A DNA stretch of 46,641 nt from Methanobrevibacter sp. (GCA_017459665.1 JAFUCN010000076.1:1-46641); one strand, 5' to 3'. Positions 35,627 through 44,739 are shown, numbered from the stretch's first letter. The notes: generated by a model from the sequence alone, not told the origin. Made by a program: numbers and translations.

Positions 35627-35926
35627 ATGCTTAGAAAAAGAAGACGAATTTCCGAGTCAGTTGACGATGATCCGATGGGGGGATTAAACAACCTTTCAGA
35701 TGCGATGCTGGTGCTTGCACTTGGTTTTTTGATATTCGCTATAATGGCTTTATCTGTTAATCCAGACATGATTTCGGAGTCAACATCTACACAAGACGTT
35801 TCAACAGCCGAAACATTCACTCAGAACTACACAGATGCCGGTGGGCTCGAAGATAGTGGTTATAGTGAAGTTGGTAAAGTTTATCAAGATCCAACAACGG
35901 GCGAACTCGTGATGGTTTCGGGTTAA
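35627..35926 (+). CDS. DUF2149 protein, ExbD/TolR-like partner
   Basis: A 99-residue protein with a basic N-terminus (MLRKRRRISE), the DUF2149 motif DDPMGGLNNLSDAMLVLALGF (about 14-36) and a single membrane helix; the rest lies outside. The Asp in NLSDAMLV, at the start of the helix, corresponds to the proton-carrying Asp of ExbD/TolR. The C-terminal part is Ser/Thr/Asp-rich and short. It starts four bases after the ExbB-like gene. Its family function is not established. Confidence 0.82.
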   Translation: MLRKRRRISESVDDDPMGGLNNLSDAMLVLALGFLIFAIMALSVNPDMISESTSTQDVSTAETFTQNYTDAGGLEDSGYSEVGKVYQDPTTGELVMVSG

Positions 35927-35957
35927 ACTTAATTATTAACCCTTATTTTTTATTATT
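35920..35957 (+). terminator. Stem-loop over the DUF2149 stop codon
   Basis: GGGTTAA (35920-35926) and TTAACCC (35936-35942) are perfect seven-base arms around nine bases. The TAA is part of the first arm, and TTATTTTTTATTATTTT follows. Confidence 0.65.
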
Positions 35958-36421
35958 TTAATTTTAATTGCTTAGTTTTATAATTTATTTTTAAAAATAT
36001 TTTTTTGTGTTATTTAAACGATTTTTTAATGATGTGAATATTATTAATGTTCATATTGATTTTTAACGATTTAAAATTAATTTCATATTGGACTTTTTTT
36101 GATTATTATATTATAAATAACTCGTTATAATTATATTTTATATTCATGTCGATTTCAATATAAATATTTGGAAAATACTATGATTTTAGCTTTTAATTTC
36201 TAAAAACAAGATTTTTTTATCGATATGCAATATATTTATCATGATTATTTATTATTTTTGGATTTAACGGCTTCTACTATTTAAATATTTCTTTTTGAGT
36301 CAAATAACAAAGCCTTTTTATATATAAAAACCAAAAATACTATCATAATACTCTGAACTATTATAAATTTGGTTTTCATTAGTATTATATAAAACAAAAA
36401 GGGATAAAAGAGGTTGATAGA
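35943..36421 (+). promoter_or_regulatory. fdhC: Long AT-rich control region of fdhC
   Basis: No gene is seen in about 480 bases. A palindromic TATA box, TTTTTATATATAAAAA, is at 36315-36330, and a second, AGTATTATATAAAAC, is near 36381. The ribosome binding site GAGGTTGAT is at 36410-36418. The stretch AACTCGTTATAATTATATTTTATA near 36119 weakly recalls half of a bacterial ModE site. The length suggests regulated expression. I see no clear palindrome that I would call an operator. Confidence 0.45.
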
Positions 36422-37225
36422 ATGAGTTCATTCAAAAGTCCAGTTGACACCGCAAAAGCTATTGCGGCAACAGCTGGTGCAAAAAATTCAGCAAATATCA
36501 TCAATGTAATCTTGCTTTCATTTTTAGCAGGTGCTTACATTGCATTTGGTGGATTATTAGCTGAAGTAGCTAGTGCAGGTATGATAGGTGCAGGTGCACC
36601 TCTCGGTTTAGAAAAATTCGTATTTGGTGCAGTGTTCCCTGTAGGTTTGATTATTGTTGTTCTCGCAGGATCTGAATTATTCACTGGTAACGTCATGTTC
36701 ATGACCTTAGGTGTTTTAGACGGTAAAGCTTCCGTTGGAGGCCTCGCTAAAAACTGGGTATTAAGTTGGGTTTTCAACTTCGTTGGTGCTTTATTCGTAG
36801 CATACGTTCTTGCTTTCATGGGAGGAATTATGCCTACCGATGCAAGTGCTCCAGCATATGCAATTACTGAAAAAGCTATTGGTGTTGCAACCGCTAAAGT
36901 TGGTATGACCTTTGAAGTAGCAATGATTAGAGGTATCGGATGTAACTGGTTAGTATGTTTAGCTGTATGGTTAGCTAACGCATCTGACGACATCATCGGT
37001 AAAATCTTTGGTATTTGGTTCCCAATCATGGCGTTTGTATGTATTGGATTTGAGCACAGTGTAGCAAACATGTTCTTCATACCATTAGGTATGTTCTTAG
37101 GTGCTGAAGGTGTAAACTGGGGTACTATTATCATTAACAATTTAATTCCAGTAACCATCGGTAACATTATTGGAGGAGCAATATTTGTTGCATGTATCTA
37201 CTGGTTCACTTATCTTAAAGAATAG
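36422..37225 (+). CDS. fdhC: Formate transporter (FNT family)
   Basis: FdhC brings formate into the cell as a growth substrate. The 267-residue protein has six membrane spans with FNT-family features: [16 protein letters not shown] near residue 34, the [20 protein letters not shown] loop, and [15 protein letters not shown] near 176. It precedes fdhA by 84 bases, which contain a stem-loop that may reduce read-through, so the transporter mRNA could be more abundant than the enzyme mRNA. Confidence 0.95.
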   Translation: MSSFKSPVDTAKAIAATAGAKNSANIINVILLSFLAGAYIAFGGLLAEVASAGMIGAGAPLGLEKFVFGAVFPVGLIIVVLAGSELFTGNVMFMTLGVLDGKASVGGLAKNWVLSWVFNFVGALFVAYVLAFMGGIMPTDASAPAYAITEKAIGVATAKVGMTFEVAMIRGIGCNWLVCLAVWLANASDDIIGKIFGIWFPIMAFVCIGFEHSVANMFFIPLGMFLGAEGVNWGTIIINNLIPVTIGNIIGGAIFVACIYWFTYLKE

Positions 37226-37246
37226 ACTAGTAAACTTTAAATTATT

Positions 37247-37279
37247 AGAAGCTTTTTAAAGCTTCTTCTAATTATCTTT
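37247..37279 (+). terminator. Stem-loop between fdhC and fdhA
   Basis: AGAAGCTTT (37247-37255) and AAAGCTTCT (37258-37266) are perfect nine-base arms around two bases, beginning 22 bases past the fdhC stop. The following T-run is short (TATCTTTTA), which suits partial termination or 3'-end protection. Confidence 0.5.
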
Positions 37280-37309
37280 TATAATATAAAATATTTTGGA
37301 GATTATAAA

Positions 37310-39475
37310 ATGGTTGAAATTAAATATGTTCCAACAATTTGTCCATACTGTGGTACTGGATGTGGACTTAACTTCGTTGTAAAAGACGGTAAGATTGTTG
37401 GTGTAGAACCTTTAAAAAGACACCCTGTAAACGAGGGTAAAGTATGTCCAAAAGGTAACTTTGGATATCAGTTTATTAATAGGGAAGACAGATTAACTAC
37501 TCCTTTAATAAAAGAAAACGGTGAATTTAGAGAAGCTTCTTGGGATGAAGCACTTGATATGGTTGCTAAAAAACTCAAAGAAGTATCTGACGAAGATCCA
37601 AACAAAGTTGGATTCTACGCATGTGCTCGTTCACCAAACGAAAACATTTACATTACTCAGAAATTAGCAAGAGTAGCTTGTCAAACTCAAAACGTAGACC
37701 ACTGTGCACGTATCTGTCACGGACCTACTGTAGCAGGTTTGGCTAACACTTTCGGTTCCGGTGCTATGACCAACGGATTCGACAGTATTAAAGAAGCAGA
37801 CTACATTTTCTGTATTGGTTCCAACAACATGGAAGCACACCCATTGTTTGGTCGTAAATTGATTCAAGCTAAACAAAACGGTGCTAAATTAGTTGTATTA
37901 GACCCAAGATTCACTCCTACTGCTAAAATCGCAGACGAATATGTTCAATTTGAAACCGGTACTGACGTAGCTTTAATGAACGCTATGATTAAAGTCATCA
38001 TCGACAAAGACTTACAAGATGATGAGTTTATTAAAAACAGAACCAAAGGTTACGAAGAAATGAAAGAAACCGTTCAAAAATACACTTTAGAAATGGCTTC
38101 TGAAATTACTGGTATTAAACCTGAAGTTATTGAACACTTAGCTGTAGAATATGCATCTGCAGATAAAGCAGCTATCGTATACTCATTAGGTATTACTGAA
38201 CACTCTCACGGTGCAGACAACGTTATGTCCACTGCAAACTTAGCAATGTTGACCGGTAACATTGGTAGACAAGGAACAGGAGTAAACCCATTAAGAGGAC
38301 AAAACAACGTACAAGGTGCTTGTGATATGGGTGCATTACCTTCTGATTACGTAGGATACAGAAAAGTTAAAGATCCAGAAACTACTGCATGGTTCAACGA
38401 TTACTACAGTGGATACGGATACGAAGTAAACTTACCAACCACTCCTGGTTTAACATTAGTTGAAATGATGAACGCTGCTCACGCTGGTGACTTAAAAGTA
38501 TTATACATCCACGGTGAAGACCCTGTACTTTCCGATGCAGATGTACAACACACAAAAGAAGCACTTGCTAACTTAGAAATGTTAGTTGTTCAAGAATGTT
38601 TCTTAACCGATACCGCACAATGTGCTGATGTAGTATTACCTGCAGCAGGTTGGGGTGAACAAGAAGGTACTTTCACAAGCGGTGAAAGAAGAGTACAATG
38701 CTTACACAAAGCACAAGAACCACCTGAAGGCGCATGGTTAGATTGGAAAATCATGGAAGAAATCGCAGTTAGAATGGGAGTTCCAAGAGAATTATTCCAC
38801 TACGAAACTTCTGAAGACATTTTCAATGAAATCAGAGAATGTGCTCCAATCATGGCTGGTATGAACCGTGAAAGATTAGACACTCCAGAAGCACTCCACT
38901 GGCCTTGCCCATCTGAAGATGACCCATGTCAACCATTAATGCACAAAGAAAAATTCGCACACCCTGATGGTTTAGGTGTCTTCCAAGCATTAGAACACAA
39001 AGGACCAGTTGAAACTGTAGATGAAGAATACCCATTATTATTAACCACTACAAGAGTATTGTTCCACTATCACGCAGCAATGACCAGAAGATGTGAAACC
39101 TTATCCAATGAGGTAAAAACTGGATTTATTGAAATCAACACTAAAGATGCTGAAGCAAGAGGAATTCTCAACGGTGAAGTAGTAAAAGCATTCTCTAGAA
39201 GAGGAGAAATCGCAATCCCTGCTCGTGTAACTGATGACATCAGAGAAGGTATTGTAAACATTCCAATGCACTTTGTAGAATGTGCAGCTAATGTATTAAC
39301 CAACTCCGATTCTTTCGACCCTAAATCTAAAATGGTTGAATTAAAAGCTTGTGCTATTCAAGTAGAAAAACTCCCTGAAAAATTAGAAATGAGAGGAGAA
39401 GTCTACAAAGATGGTACTGACACCGAAATCAAAGCTGAAAACATGTCAACTACTACCGTAAAAGTAGGAAAATAA
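37310..39475 (+). CDS. fdhA: Formate dehydrogenase alpha subunit (Mo/W-bis-MGD)
   Basis: FdhA oxidises formate to CO2 at a Mo- or W-pterin centre and passes electrons to FdhB. Residues 9-56 bind one [4Fe-4S] cluster (CPYCGTGC, then CPKGNFG). The active site [17 protein letters not shown] places Cys136 where E. coli FdhF has selenocysteine, so this is a cysteine enzyme. The dinucleotide-binding domains follow, with [26 protein letters not shown] and a C-terminal barrel. The 721-residue length is normal. The codons are richer in C than those of its surroundings, typical of a highly expressed gene. GGAG at 37298 is the ribosome binding site. Confidence 0.97.
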   Translation: MVEIKYVPTICPYCGTGCGLNFVVKDGKIVGVEPLKRHPVNEGKVCPKGNFGYQFINREDRLTTPLIKENGEFREASWDEALDMVAKKLKEVSDEDPNKVGFYACARSPNENIYITQKLARVACQTQNVDHCARICHGPTVAGLANTFGSGAMTNGFDSIKEADYIFCIGSNNMEAHPLFGRKLIQAKQNGAKLVVLDPRFTPTAKIADEYVQFETGTDVALMNAMIKVIIDKDLQDDEFIKNRTKGYEEMKETVQKYTLEMASEITGIKPEVIEHLAVEYASADKAAIVYSLGITEHSHGADNVMSTANLAMLTGNIGRQGTGVNPLRGQNNVQGACDMGALPSDYVGYRKVKDPETTAWFNDYYSGYGYEVNLPTTPGLTLVEMMNAAHAGDLKVLYIHGEDPVLSDADVQHTKEALANLEMLVVQECFLTDTAQCADVVLPAAGWGEQEGTFTSGERRVQCLHKAQEPPEGAWLDWKIMEEIAVRMGVPRELFHYETSEDIFNEIRECAPIMAGMNRERLDTPEALHWPCPSEDDPCQPLMHKEKFAHPDGLGVFQALEHKGPVETVDEEYPLLLTTTRVLFHYHAAMTRRCETLSNEVKTGFIEINTKDAEARGILNGEVVKAFSRRGEIAIPARVTDDIREGIVNIPMHFVECAANVLTNSDSFDPKSKMVELKACAIQVEKLPEKLEMRGEVYKDGTDTEIKAENMSTTTVKVGK

Positions 39476-39492
39476 ATGAGGAGTAGATTTAA

Positions 39493-40698
39493 ATGAGCGC
39501 AAAAATTAACGATATGTACTACGCATACTCTGCTATTGATGATATCAAAGAAAAAGGAGAGTACGGTGGAGTAGTAACTACTATCATGAAATACTTATTA
39601 GAAGAAGGTATCGTTGACGGTGTTGTAGGTGTAACTCAAGGTCACGATATTTATGATGGTGTTCCAACCCTTGTAACTAATCCTGCTGATGTAATTAAAA
39701 CTGCAGGTTCCATTCACTGTGGTACTTTAAACATTGCTAAATTTGTATCCAAATACTTAGATGGTGCAAGAGACATGAAACTCGCTGTTGCTTGTAAACC
39801 ATGTGATGCAATGACCATCAGAGAATTAATGAAAAAAGGAAAAATCATCGAAGATAACGTAATTATGATTGGTGTTAACTGTGGTGGAACCATGTCACCT
39901 GTTCCTACCATGAACATGATTAGAGATGTATACGAACTCGATCCTAAAGACGTTATCAAAGAAGAAATCGCTAAAGGAAAACTCATCATGGAAACCGCTG
40001 AAGGGGAAAAAGGTTTCAAAATTGATGAATTAGAAGAACAAGGTATGGGTAGAAGAGAAAACTGTCAAAGATGTAATCTCAAAATCCCATCCAACGCTGA
40101 CTTAGCTTTAGGTAACTGGGGAGTTATCGGCGAATTAGCAGGTAAAGCTACTTTTGTTGAAGTATTCTCAGATAAAGGTGCTGAAGTTTTAGACAAAGTT
40201 ATTGAAGCTGGTTTAATTGAAACTGCAGAACCTATTGAAAAAGGTATCAAAATCAGAGAAAACATCAACAACTTCATGCTTAAAGAATCCCAAGCTAAGA
40301 AAGATGTTGATTACGCAGGCACTACTGGAGACATCATCGATGTATTCTACCAATACGAAGACGAATTCTCCAAATGTATGAAATGTTACGGTTGTCGTGA
40401 AGCATGTCCATTATGTTTCTGTGAAGACTGCTGTCTAGAAGCTGAAGGTCCTGAATGGGTACCTGGTGGATACACTCCTGCTGCTCCATTTTTCCACTTA
40501 ACACGTATGGTGCACATGGTTGACGCATGTACTAACTGTGGTCAATGTACTGAAGTATGTCCATGTGAAATTCCTGTAGCTAAAGTATGGAGTACTGTAA
40601 ACAACAAAGTAAGAGAAATCTACGGATACATCCCTGGTATGGGTAGTGATGATCCACTTCCATTCACAGATCATGTATCCAAAGCTAAATGGTTATAA
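39493..40698 (+). CDS. fdhB: Formate dehydrogenase beta subunit (F420-reducing)
   Basis: FdhB takes electrons from FdhA through iron-sulfur clusters and flavin and reduces coenzyme F420. The 401 residues contain the FrhB-like F420/FAD domain (VVTTIMKYLLEEGIVDGVVGV, then VACKPCDAMTIREL) and a C-terminal ferredoxin part with CMKCYGCREACPLCFCEDCC and CTNCGQCTEVCPC. It is co-transcribed with fdhA: the gap is 17 bases and holds a GAGGAG site. An intrinsic-type stem-loop ends the operon. Confidence 0.96.
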   Translation: MSAKINDMYYAYSAIDDIKEKGEYGGVVTTIMKYLLEEGIVDGVVGVTQGHDIYDGVPTLVTNPADVIKTAGSIHCGTLNIAKFVSKYLDGARDMKLAVACKPCDAMTIRELMKKGKIIEDNVIMIGVNCGGTMSPVPTMNMIRDVYELDPKDVIKEEIAKGKLIMETAEGEKGFKIDELEEQGMGRRENCQRCNLKIPSNADLALGNWGVIGELAGKATFVEVFSDKGAEVLDKVIEAGLIETAEPIEKGIKIRENINNFMLKESQAKKDVDYAGTTGDIIDVFYQYEDEFSKCMKCYGCREACPLCFCEDCCLEAEGPEWVPGGYTPAAPFFHLTRMVHMVDACTNCGQCTEVCPCEIPVAKVWSTVNNKVREIYGYIPGMGSDDPLPFTDHVSKAKWL

Positions 40699-40738
40699 TT
40701 GGGAGTTTTTCCCTATTATACACCTTTTCTTTTTTTTG
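40695..40738 (+). terminator. fdhB terminator: stem-loop over the stop codon and T8
   Basis: ATAATTGGGA (40695-40704) pairs with TCCCTATTAT (40710-40719) with one mismatch around five bases. The TAA at 40696-40698 is in the arm. ACACCTTTTCTTTTTTTT follows, giving a strong terminator. Confidence 0.7.
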
Positions 40739-40760
40739 AGTTTTGAAAATAACGTTGTTA

Positions 40761-40782
40761 TATATTTTTTCAAAAAAATATA
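40761..40782 (-). terminator. A/T stem-loop after moaA
   Basis: TATATTTTTT (40761-40770) and AAAAAATATA (40773-40782) are perfect ten-base arms, five bases beyond the moaA stop on the minus strand. There, the second half supplies the T-run. It is all A/T, so thermally weak. Confidence 0.4.
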
Positions 40783-40786
40783 GAAA

Positions 40787-41716
40787 TTAGGTGTTGAATG
40801 GTTCACGTCTGTTGATACCATTTACAAAAATTTCTTCTAGTTCTTCTTCACTTTCACCATTTCGGACATGTGAAATCAGTTCCACCAGATTATCGTTTCT
40901 AAGTAGGCAAGGTTTGATTTTTCCGTCAGGTGTTATCCTCAATCTGGAGCAATTTGCGCAAAAGGTACTGTTATCTACAGGTCTTACTATCTCGATTTCT
41001 CCACCGTCTATGTAATATTTTTTACGTCCCTGCATAAACTTACGTTCATGTACCTCATCAGCTATATCAGTTAACCTTTCTTCAATCATGTCTAACTTAT
41101 AATGATATTCAGCACTGAATTTGTCATCATCACAGTTTTCACTTTCAATGAGTTCAATCAGCTGAAGCACCATATTGTTCTCTTTACAGAAGTTGAACAT
41201 GTCCTTTACTTCATTCTGATTGATGTCCTTCATGATAACCATGTTGATTTTAACCGGATACATTCCAACCTCAACAGCTTTTAGGATTCCTGCCTTTGCA
41301 GATTCCAAATAATCCTTGTTGGTAATGTATTCATACGTTTCACGATTTAAGGTATCCAAACTTACATTTACACGATTTAAGCCAGCATCCTTTAGGTCTT
41401 GAGCATATTGTTCAAGATAAGTCCCATTTGTGGTCATTGAGATGTCCTTAAAGCCTAAACTAGCTATTTTTTCAACGACTTCGACAATGTCCTTCCTTAT
41501 TAAAGGTTCTCCGCCTGAAAGCCTAATCTTTTGAACACCGATGTTTTTTGCAACTTTGCAGATGGTGTATAGTTCATCAGCTGTCATTTCCTGTTTGGAT
41601 GAAACCATTCCATCATGATGACAGTATAGGCAGTTAACGTTACATCTGTTTGTTAATGTGATTCTAAGTGAAATGATTGGTCTTTGGTATTGGTCTTTGA
41701 TAAATTCGCCTGCCAT
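40787..41716 (-). CDS. moaA: GTP 3',8-cyclase, molybdopterin synthesis
   Basis: MoaA starts pterin cofactor synthesis by radical rearrangement of GTP. The radical-SAM cluster motif [12 protein letters not shown] is near residue 25, and the second, substrate-binding cluster motif [20 protein letters not shown] lies near residue 253. 309 residues is typical of the archaeal form, which lacks the bacterial C-terminal GG. It starts four bases after the mobB stop, so the two cofactor genes form one minus-strand unit whose promoter has an operator shared with the fwd operon. Confidence 0.94.
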   Translation of the reverse strand: MAGEFIKDQYQRPIISLRITLTNRCNVNCLYCHHDGMVSSKQEMTADELYTICKVAKNIGVQKIRLSGGEPLIRKDIVEVVEKIASLGFKDISMTTNGTYLEQYAQDLKDAGLNRVNVSLDTLNRETYEYITNKDYLESAKAGILKAVEVGMYPVKINMVIMKDINQNEVKDMFNFCKENNMVLQLIELIESENCDDDKFSAEYHYKLDMIEERLTDIADEVHERKFMQGRKKYYIDGGEIEIVRPVDNSTFCANCSRLRITPDGKIKPCLLRNDNLVELISHVRNGESEEELEEIFVNGINRREPFNT

Positions 41717-41720
41717 ATTA

Positions 41721-42758
41721 TCAATCTTCCACAGTAATGCTTATTTTATTAATTTCTTCATCAACTTCTAAGGAACTAATAATTGCAAATATTGTCTCTT
41801 TTAAAATCCCTCTTGTAAACTTATTAATCTTCACGTCATGATTGTTGGTTTTGAGGGTGATTTGTGCATTCTCTAACTCTTCCCTAATTATATTTGCAAT
41901 TTCAACATCTATCCTTTTTACATTATTTTCAGTTTTAATGGATTTAATCATTCCTTTTATGGAACTTGAAACAATGTTTGTTGTAAATTCATTTATCTCA
42001 AGATTTTTATCATTGATTAGGATTTTGCATTTGCTGTTAATTTGTTCCTGTTTGGTGTTTTCATTTGGAATAACCACTTCAATTTTACCTATTTTTTCAA
42101 CGTCATACTCTTTGAGGTTTAATGTCTTTATGACGCCGATTAAACTTTGTTTTAGATAATCACTTACGAATCTGTTGAGGCCAACTACATGGCCGTCAAT
42201 TGACATATAACTATGGGTTTCATCCAAATCATTAGTCGTCAGGTTTCCGTCACGTATCTCTTTTGCAATGGCTTCACCATTGTTGAAACCGCAGTTGTTT
42301 GCAAATAATGTATCAACAATGTCGTGACCCCTCTCTTCTATCAAATCGGCAAGTTCGCGGACACCTTTTTCATCTATTGTAAATGAATTGACTTCTTTTA
42401 TTGTATATTCGTCTCTGACTTCAGGGGATGTAATTATTTTCGGATAGTTGTAGCTTTTATAGCCTTCGATGATTACAAAGTCAAATTCATCAAAGTGTTT
42501 CAATAGATACAATATCCTGTTTAGGTCATGTTCCTTTCTTGCGTTAAAAAAAGTGGTTGATCCAACACCAACAACCAGATTCGCTCCGGCTTGTTTGTGT
42601 TTCCAGGTATCAGTGTTTTCCTTATCCATTTCTATGGAATGGTGTGAATGTTTAATTGAAGCTACATTATATCCTCTTTTTGTCAGCTCTTCAATAACTT
42701 TCACAGTCAGTGATGTCTTTCCAGTATTTTTTTTACCTACAATAGATGCAATTTTCAT
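41721..42758 (-). CDS. mobB: MobB-type GTP-binding protein with three tandem C-terminal repeats
   Basis: Residues 1-160 are MobB, which aids guanine-dinucleotide attachment to molybdopterin. The P-loop is [10 protein letters not shown], followed by [21 protein letters not shown] and [14 protein letters not shown]. The remaining part is not found in bacterial MobB. It holds three related units at about 185-231, 246-287 and 302-344, each with a short strand, N-x-F, a long helix ending near GxIK[ST], and a closing strand (KIEVVI, RIDVEI, KISITV). Their function is unknown; they may bind pterin or a partner enzyme. Total length is 345 residues against about 170 for E. coli MobB. The start follows GGGGATTG. 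Confidence 0.88.
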   Translation of the reverse strand: MKIASIVGKKNTGKTSLTVKVIEELTKRGYNVASIKHSHHSIEMDKENTDTWKHKQAGANLVVGVGSTTFFNARKEHDLNRILYLLKHFDEFDFVIIEGYKSYNYPKIITSPEVRDEYTIKEVNSFTIDEKGVRELADLIEERGHDIVDTLFANNCGFNNGEAIAKEIRDGNLTTNDLDETHSYMSIDGHVVGLNRFVSDYLKQSLIGVIKTLNLKEYDVEKIGKIEVVIPNENTKQEQINSKCKILINDKNLEINEFTTNIVSSSIKGMIKSIKTENNVKRIDVEIANIIREELENAQITLKTNNHDVKINKFTRGILKETIFAIISSLEVDEEINKISITVED

Positions 42759-42818
42759 GTCTCAATCCCCTTGATTAATTATATGTTTTTAGTAATAATT
42801 AATGATTTCTAAATAATG

Positions 42819-42837
42819 ATGTGTAGTTACTACACAT
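42819..42837. promoter_or_regulatory. Operator O1 in the mobB-moaA promoter
   Basis: ATGTGTAGT-T-ACTACACAT is a perfect 19-base palindrome 61 bases upstream of the mobB ATG. It shares seven of nine bases in each half with O2 or eight of nine with O3 in the fwd promoter. AT-rich TATA candidates for the minus strand lie just downstream (42790-42815). Confidence 0.65.
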
Positions 42838-43074
42838 TTTTTTGGAAGACCTAAAAATTTAGCAAATTTTGCTTATTTTTCGTCATTTTTTAATAATTTT
42901 TTATATTTTTTTATTACTATTTTTTAGGAAAAAGCCGATATAAACAAAAATAAATATCGATAAGTAATATTAAAAATACTATTAAAGAGCAATTATTAGT
43001 TATTAAATTTATTTAATAAATATAAGTTTGTTTTATTCGAAAATATTTAATTTATATCTTTTTCAAAAAATTTT
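42838..43074. other. AT-rich spacer between divergent units
   Basis: No gene is seen here. The region has short palindromes, AGCAAA-T-TTTGCT at 42861-42873 and CGATAT...ATATCG at 42936-42959, and several poly-T runs. They may be part of the control region shared by mobB and the fwd operon, or chance in sequence this rich in A and T. Confidence 0.4.
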
Positions 43075-43171
43075 TTGTGTAGTATTCACACAGTAATATA
43101 TAAGTCTTGTGTCTTGAGTCTAGTAGGCAAATATATTTATATAAGTAAACATATGTGTAATCATTACACAT
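43075..43171 (+). promoter_or_regulatory. fwd operon promoter with operators O2 and O3
   Basis: O3, ATGTGTAAT-C-ATTACACAT (43153-43171), is a perfect palindrome directly ahead of the coding start. O2, TTGTGTAGTATTCACACAG (43075-43093), is an imperfect copy whose left half TGTGTAGT equals O1. TATA candidates are TAATATATAA (43094-43103), touching O2, and AAATATATTTATATAAG (43129-43145), which would start transcription at about O3. A protein on O3 would block initiation, suggesting autoregulation by the HTH protein. Confidence 0.65.
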
Positions 43172-43181
43172 GGTGGTTCAA

Positions 43182-43634
43182 ATGCCAAAACATATTGCAT
43201 CTGGTTTGAAATATTTGGCTGCGGTCAAGTTGAAAGATGCTGGTGAAAGTCACCAGGCAATTGCTAATGAGTTGGGTGTTGACAGGTCTACCATATCACA
43301 TTATTTGAATGGTAGCAACTTATCTTGGAACTCTATTGACGTTGCAAGAACAATCACTGAGCTAACTCCTAGGGATTTCTTGGTAATGGCTGAAGCAGTA
43401 TTCGATGAACCAGAACAGAGTCGAAAAATTGTGAATATTTGCAGAGAAAGAGATTTCGAAGTAACTATAGCGGATTCTTGTATTGGTTGCGGCTTATGTG
43501 TAAATGCATGTTCAATGAAAGCTATTAAGTTAGAATCATTAAAGGCACATGCAGACTCCAGACAATGTTGCGGTTGTCAGCTTTGTGAAGATGAATGCCC
43601 AACTAATTCTATAAAAATTTTGGAGATTGAATGA
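43182..43634 (+). CDS. HTH DNA-binding domain fused to a 2[4Fe-4S] ferredoxin (possible FwdH-position regulator)
   Basis: ATG 43182 is preferred to ATG 43170, which lies within operator O3, because GGTGGTTCAA stands before it; this gives 150 residues. Residues about 5-45 form an HTH (AVKLKDAGESHQAIANELGV, then DRSTISHYLNG). The C-terminal half binds two clusters: Cys100, 103, 106 and 110, and Cys129, 132, 135 and 139, with an extra Cys130. A DNA-binding head with two low-potential clusters suggests sensing of redox state, iron or metal supply. As first gene of the fwd operon it occupies the place of FwdH in Methanothermobacter and may be that subunit; a dual role is possible. The next gene overlaps its stop (ATGA). 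Confidence 0.85.
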   Translation: MPKHIASGLKYLAAVKLKDAGESHQAIANELGVDRSTISHYLNGSNLSWNSIDVARTITELTPRDFLVMAEAVFDEPEQSRKIVNICRERDFEVTIADSCIGCGLCVNACSMKAIKLESLKAHADSRQCCGCQLCEDECPTNSIKILEIE

Positions 43635-44731
43635 TGATTAGAAATTTAAAAGAGGTTAACGACAATAACTTTGACATTACAAGGTCAGCTGAAGAAGTCA
43701 GAAACTTGTCTTTCAATGACCAAGTTTGTTTAGGTTGTGGAATTTGTGAATCCACTTGTCCTGTTGAAGCAATTACATTGAATGCAATTGCTGTGGATGC
43801 TCGTCACAGACTTTCTAACGACATCTATTTCAGTGGACACGAAAAGATTGCTCAAAACTTCCATGATGACTTTGATGTTCAAAGAGTAAGCATTGACGAA
43901 AGTAAATGTGTATTATGTGGTATGTGCAGTGGTTTATGTCCTGTTGATGCATTAGTATTGACTATCGATGACATACCAATAAGAGAAATCGAAGCATATC
44001 CTCACTACAACGCTTTCTCAGAAATTGACGATGATGAATGTATCTACTGTAAAAGATGTGAAGTTGCATGTCCTCGTGATGCAATTGTCATAGAAAGAGT
44101 TTTACCAAGTCGTGCAGACTTAGTAACTGGTGAAATTGAAGTAAATGAAGATGATTGTATTTACTGTGGAGTATGTCAAGAATTATGTCCTGCAGAAGCT
44201 ATAGTTGTTGATAACGAAACTGGAAAAGAATCTATTGTAATCGATACAGAAAAATGTGTATACTGTCTCGTATGTAAAAAATCTTGTCCTACCAACGCTA
44301 TCAAAGCACTTTGTAGAGCTTGTTCTTACGGAGAATACGACTTAGACCCAGCTAAAGCTGTTGTAACTGGAAACTCAATTATTGACCCAGAACTTTGCGT
44401 ATACTGTGGCTGGTGTGAAGGCGTATGTCCTACTGACGCAGCAAAACACAAAAAACCATTTGAAGGTAGTATTGAAGTAGATCAAGAAAAATGTCAAGCT
44501 TGTGGAGCTTGTGTCGATATTTGTAGTTGTAATGCATTAGCATTCCCAGTATCATCTGGTCCTGGTTCCAGAATGGAACATGTCATTGCTAACAATGATT
44601 ACTGTGTAAAATGTAAAGCATGTGCAAAAGCATGTCCTAATGGTGCAATTACAGTTAAAAGAACAGAAATTGACCACACTCCAATTCAATCAGCAACTTG
44701 GAATGAAGCTTTAGACGCTATTAAAGACTAG
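43631..44731 (+). CDS. fwdF: Polyferredoxin of formylmethanofuran dehydrogenase
   Basis: FwdF wires electrons into the formylmethanofuran dehydrogenase complex, the first step of CO2 reduction. The 366 residues contain eight CxxCxxCxxxC motifs, beginning CLGCGICESTCP and ending CVKCKACAKACP, enough for eight [4Fe-4S] clusters. The seventh reads CQACGACVDICSC, with Ser in place of the usual Pro. It overlaps the upstream HTH-ferredoxin gene and is followed by fwdG at eight bases. Confidence 0.93.
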   Translation: MMIRNLKEVNDNNFDITRSAEEVRNLSFNDQVCLGCGICESTCPVEAITLNAIAVDARHRLSNDIYFSGHEKIAQNFHDDFDVQRVSIDESKCVLCGMCSGLCPVDALVLTIDDIPIREIEAYPHYNAFSEIDDDECIYCKRCEVACPRDAIVIERVLPSRADLVTGEIEVNEDDCIYCGVCQELCPAEAIVVDNETGKESIVIDTEKCVYCLVCKKSCPTNAIKALCRACSYGEYDLDPAKAVVTGNSIIDPELCVYCGWCEGVCPTDAAKHKKPFEGSIEVDQEKCQACGACVDICSCNALAFPVSSGPGSRMEHVIANNDYCVKCKACAKACPNGAITVKRTEIDHTPIQSATWNEALDAIKD

Positions 44732-44739
44732 GTGATTAT

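Noticed and set aside
36535-37167. 210-codon minus-strand ORF opposite fdhC
   Set aside because: It lies entirely within the well-identified formate transporter gene; its Pro/Ala/Asn/Thr-rich sequence and lack of a promoter or ribosome binding site mark it as a shadow frame.
37310-39475. Selenocysteine at the FdhA active site
   Set aside because: The active-site codon is TGT (Cys136), and the reading frame contains no internal TGA.
18332-40698. Many additional 60-140-codon ORFs overlapping polC, thiC, nrdD, fdhA and fdhB
   Set aside because: All lie within confidently identified genes in other frames, lack ribosome binding sites and show no recognisable protein pattern.
43170-43181. ATG at 43170 as start of the HTH-ferredoxin gene
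   Set aside because: It lies in operator O3 and has no ribosome binding site, whereas ATG 43182 follows GGTGG and begins the conserved HTH region.
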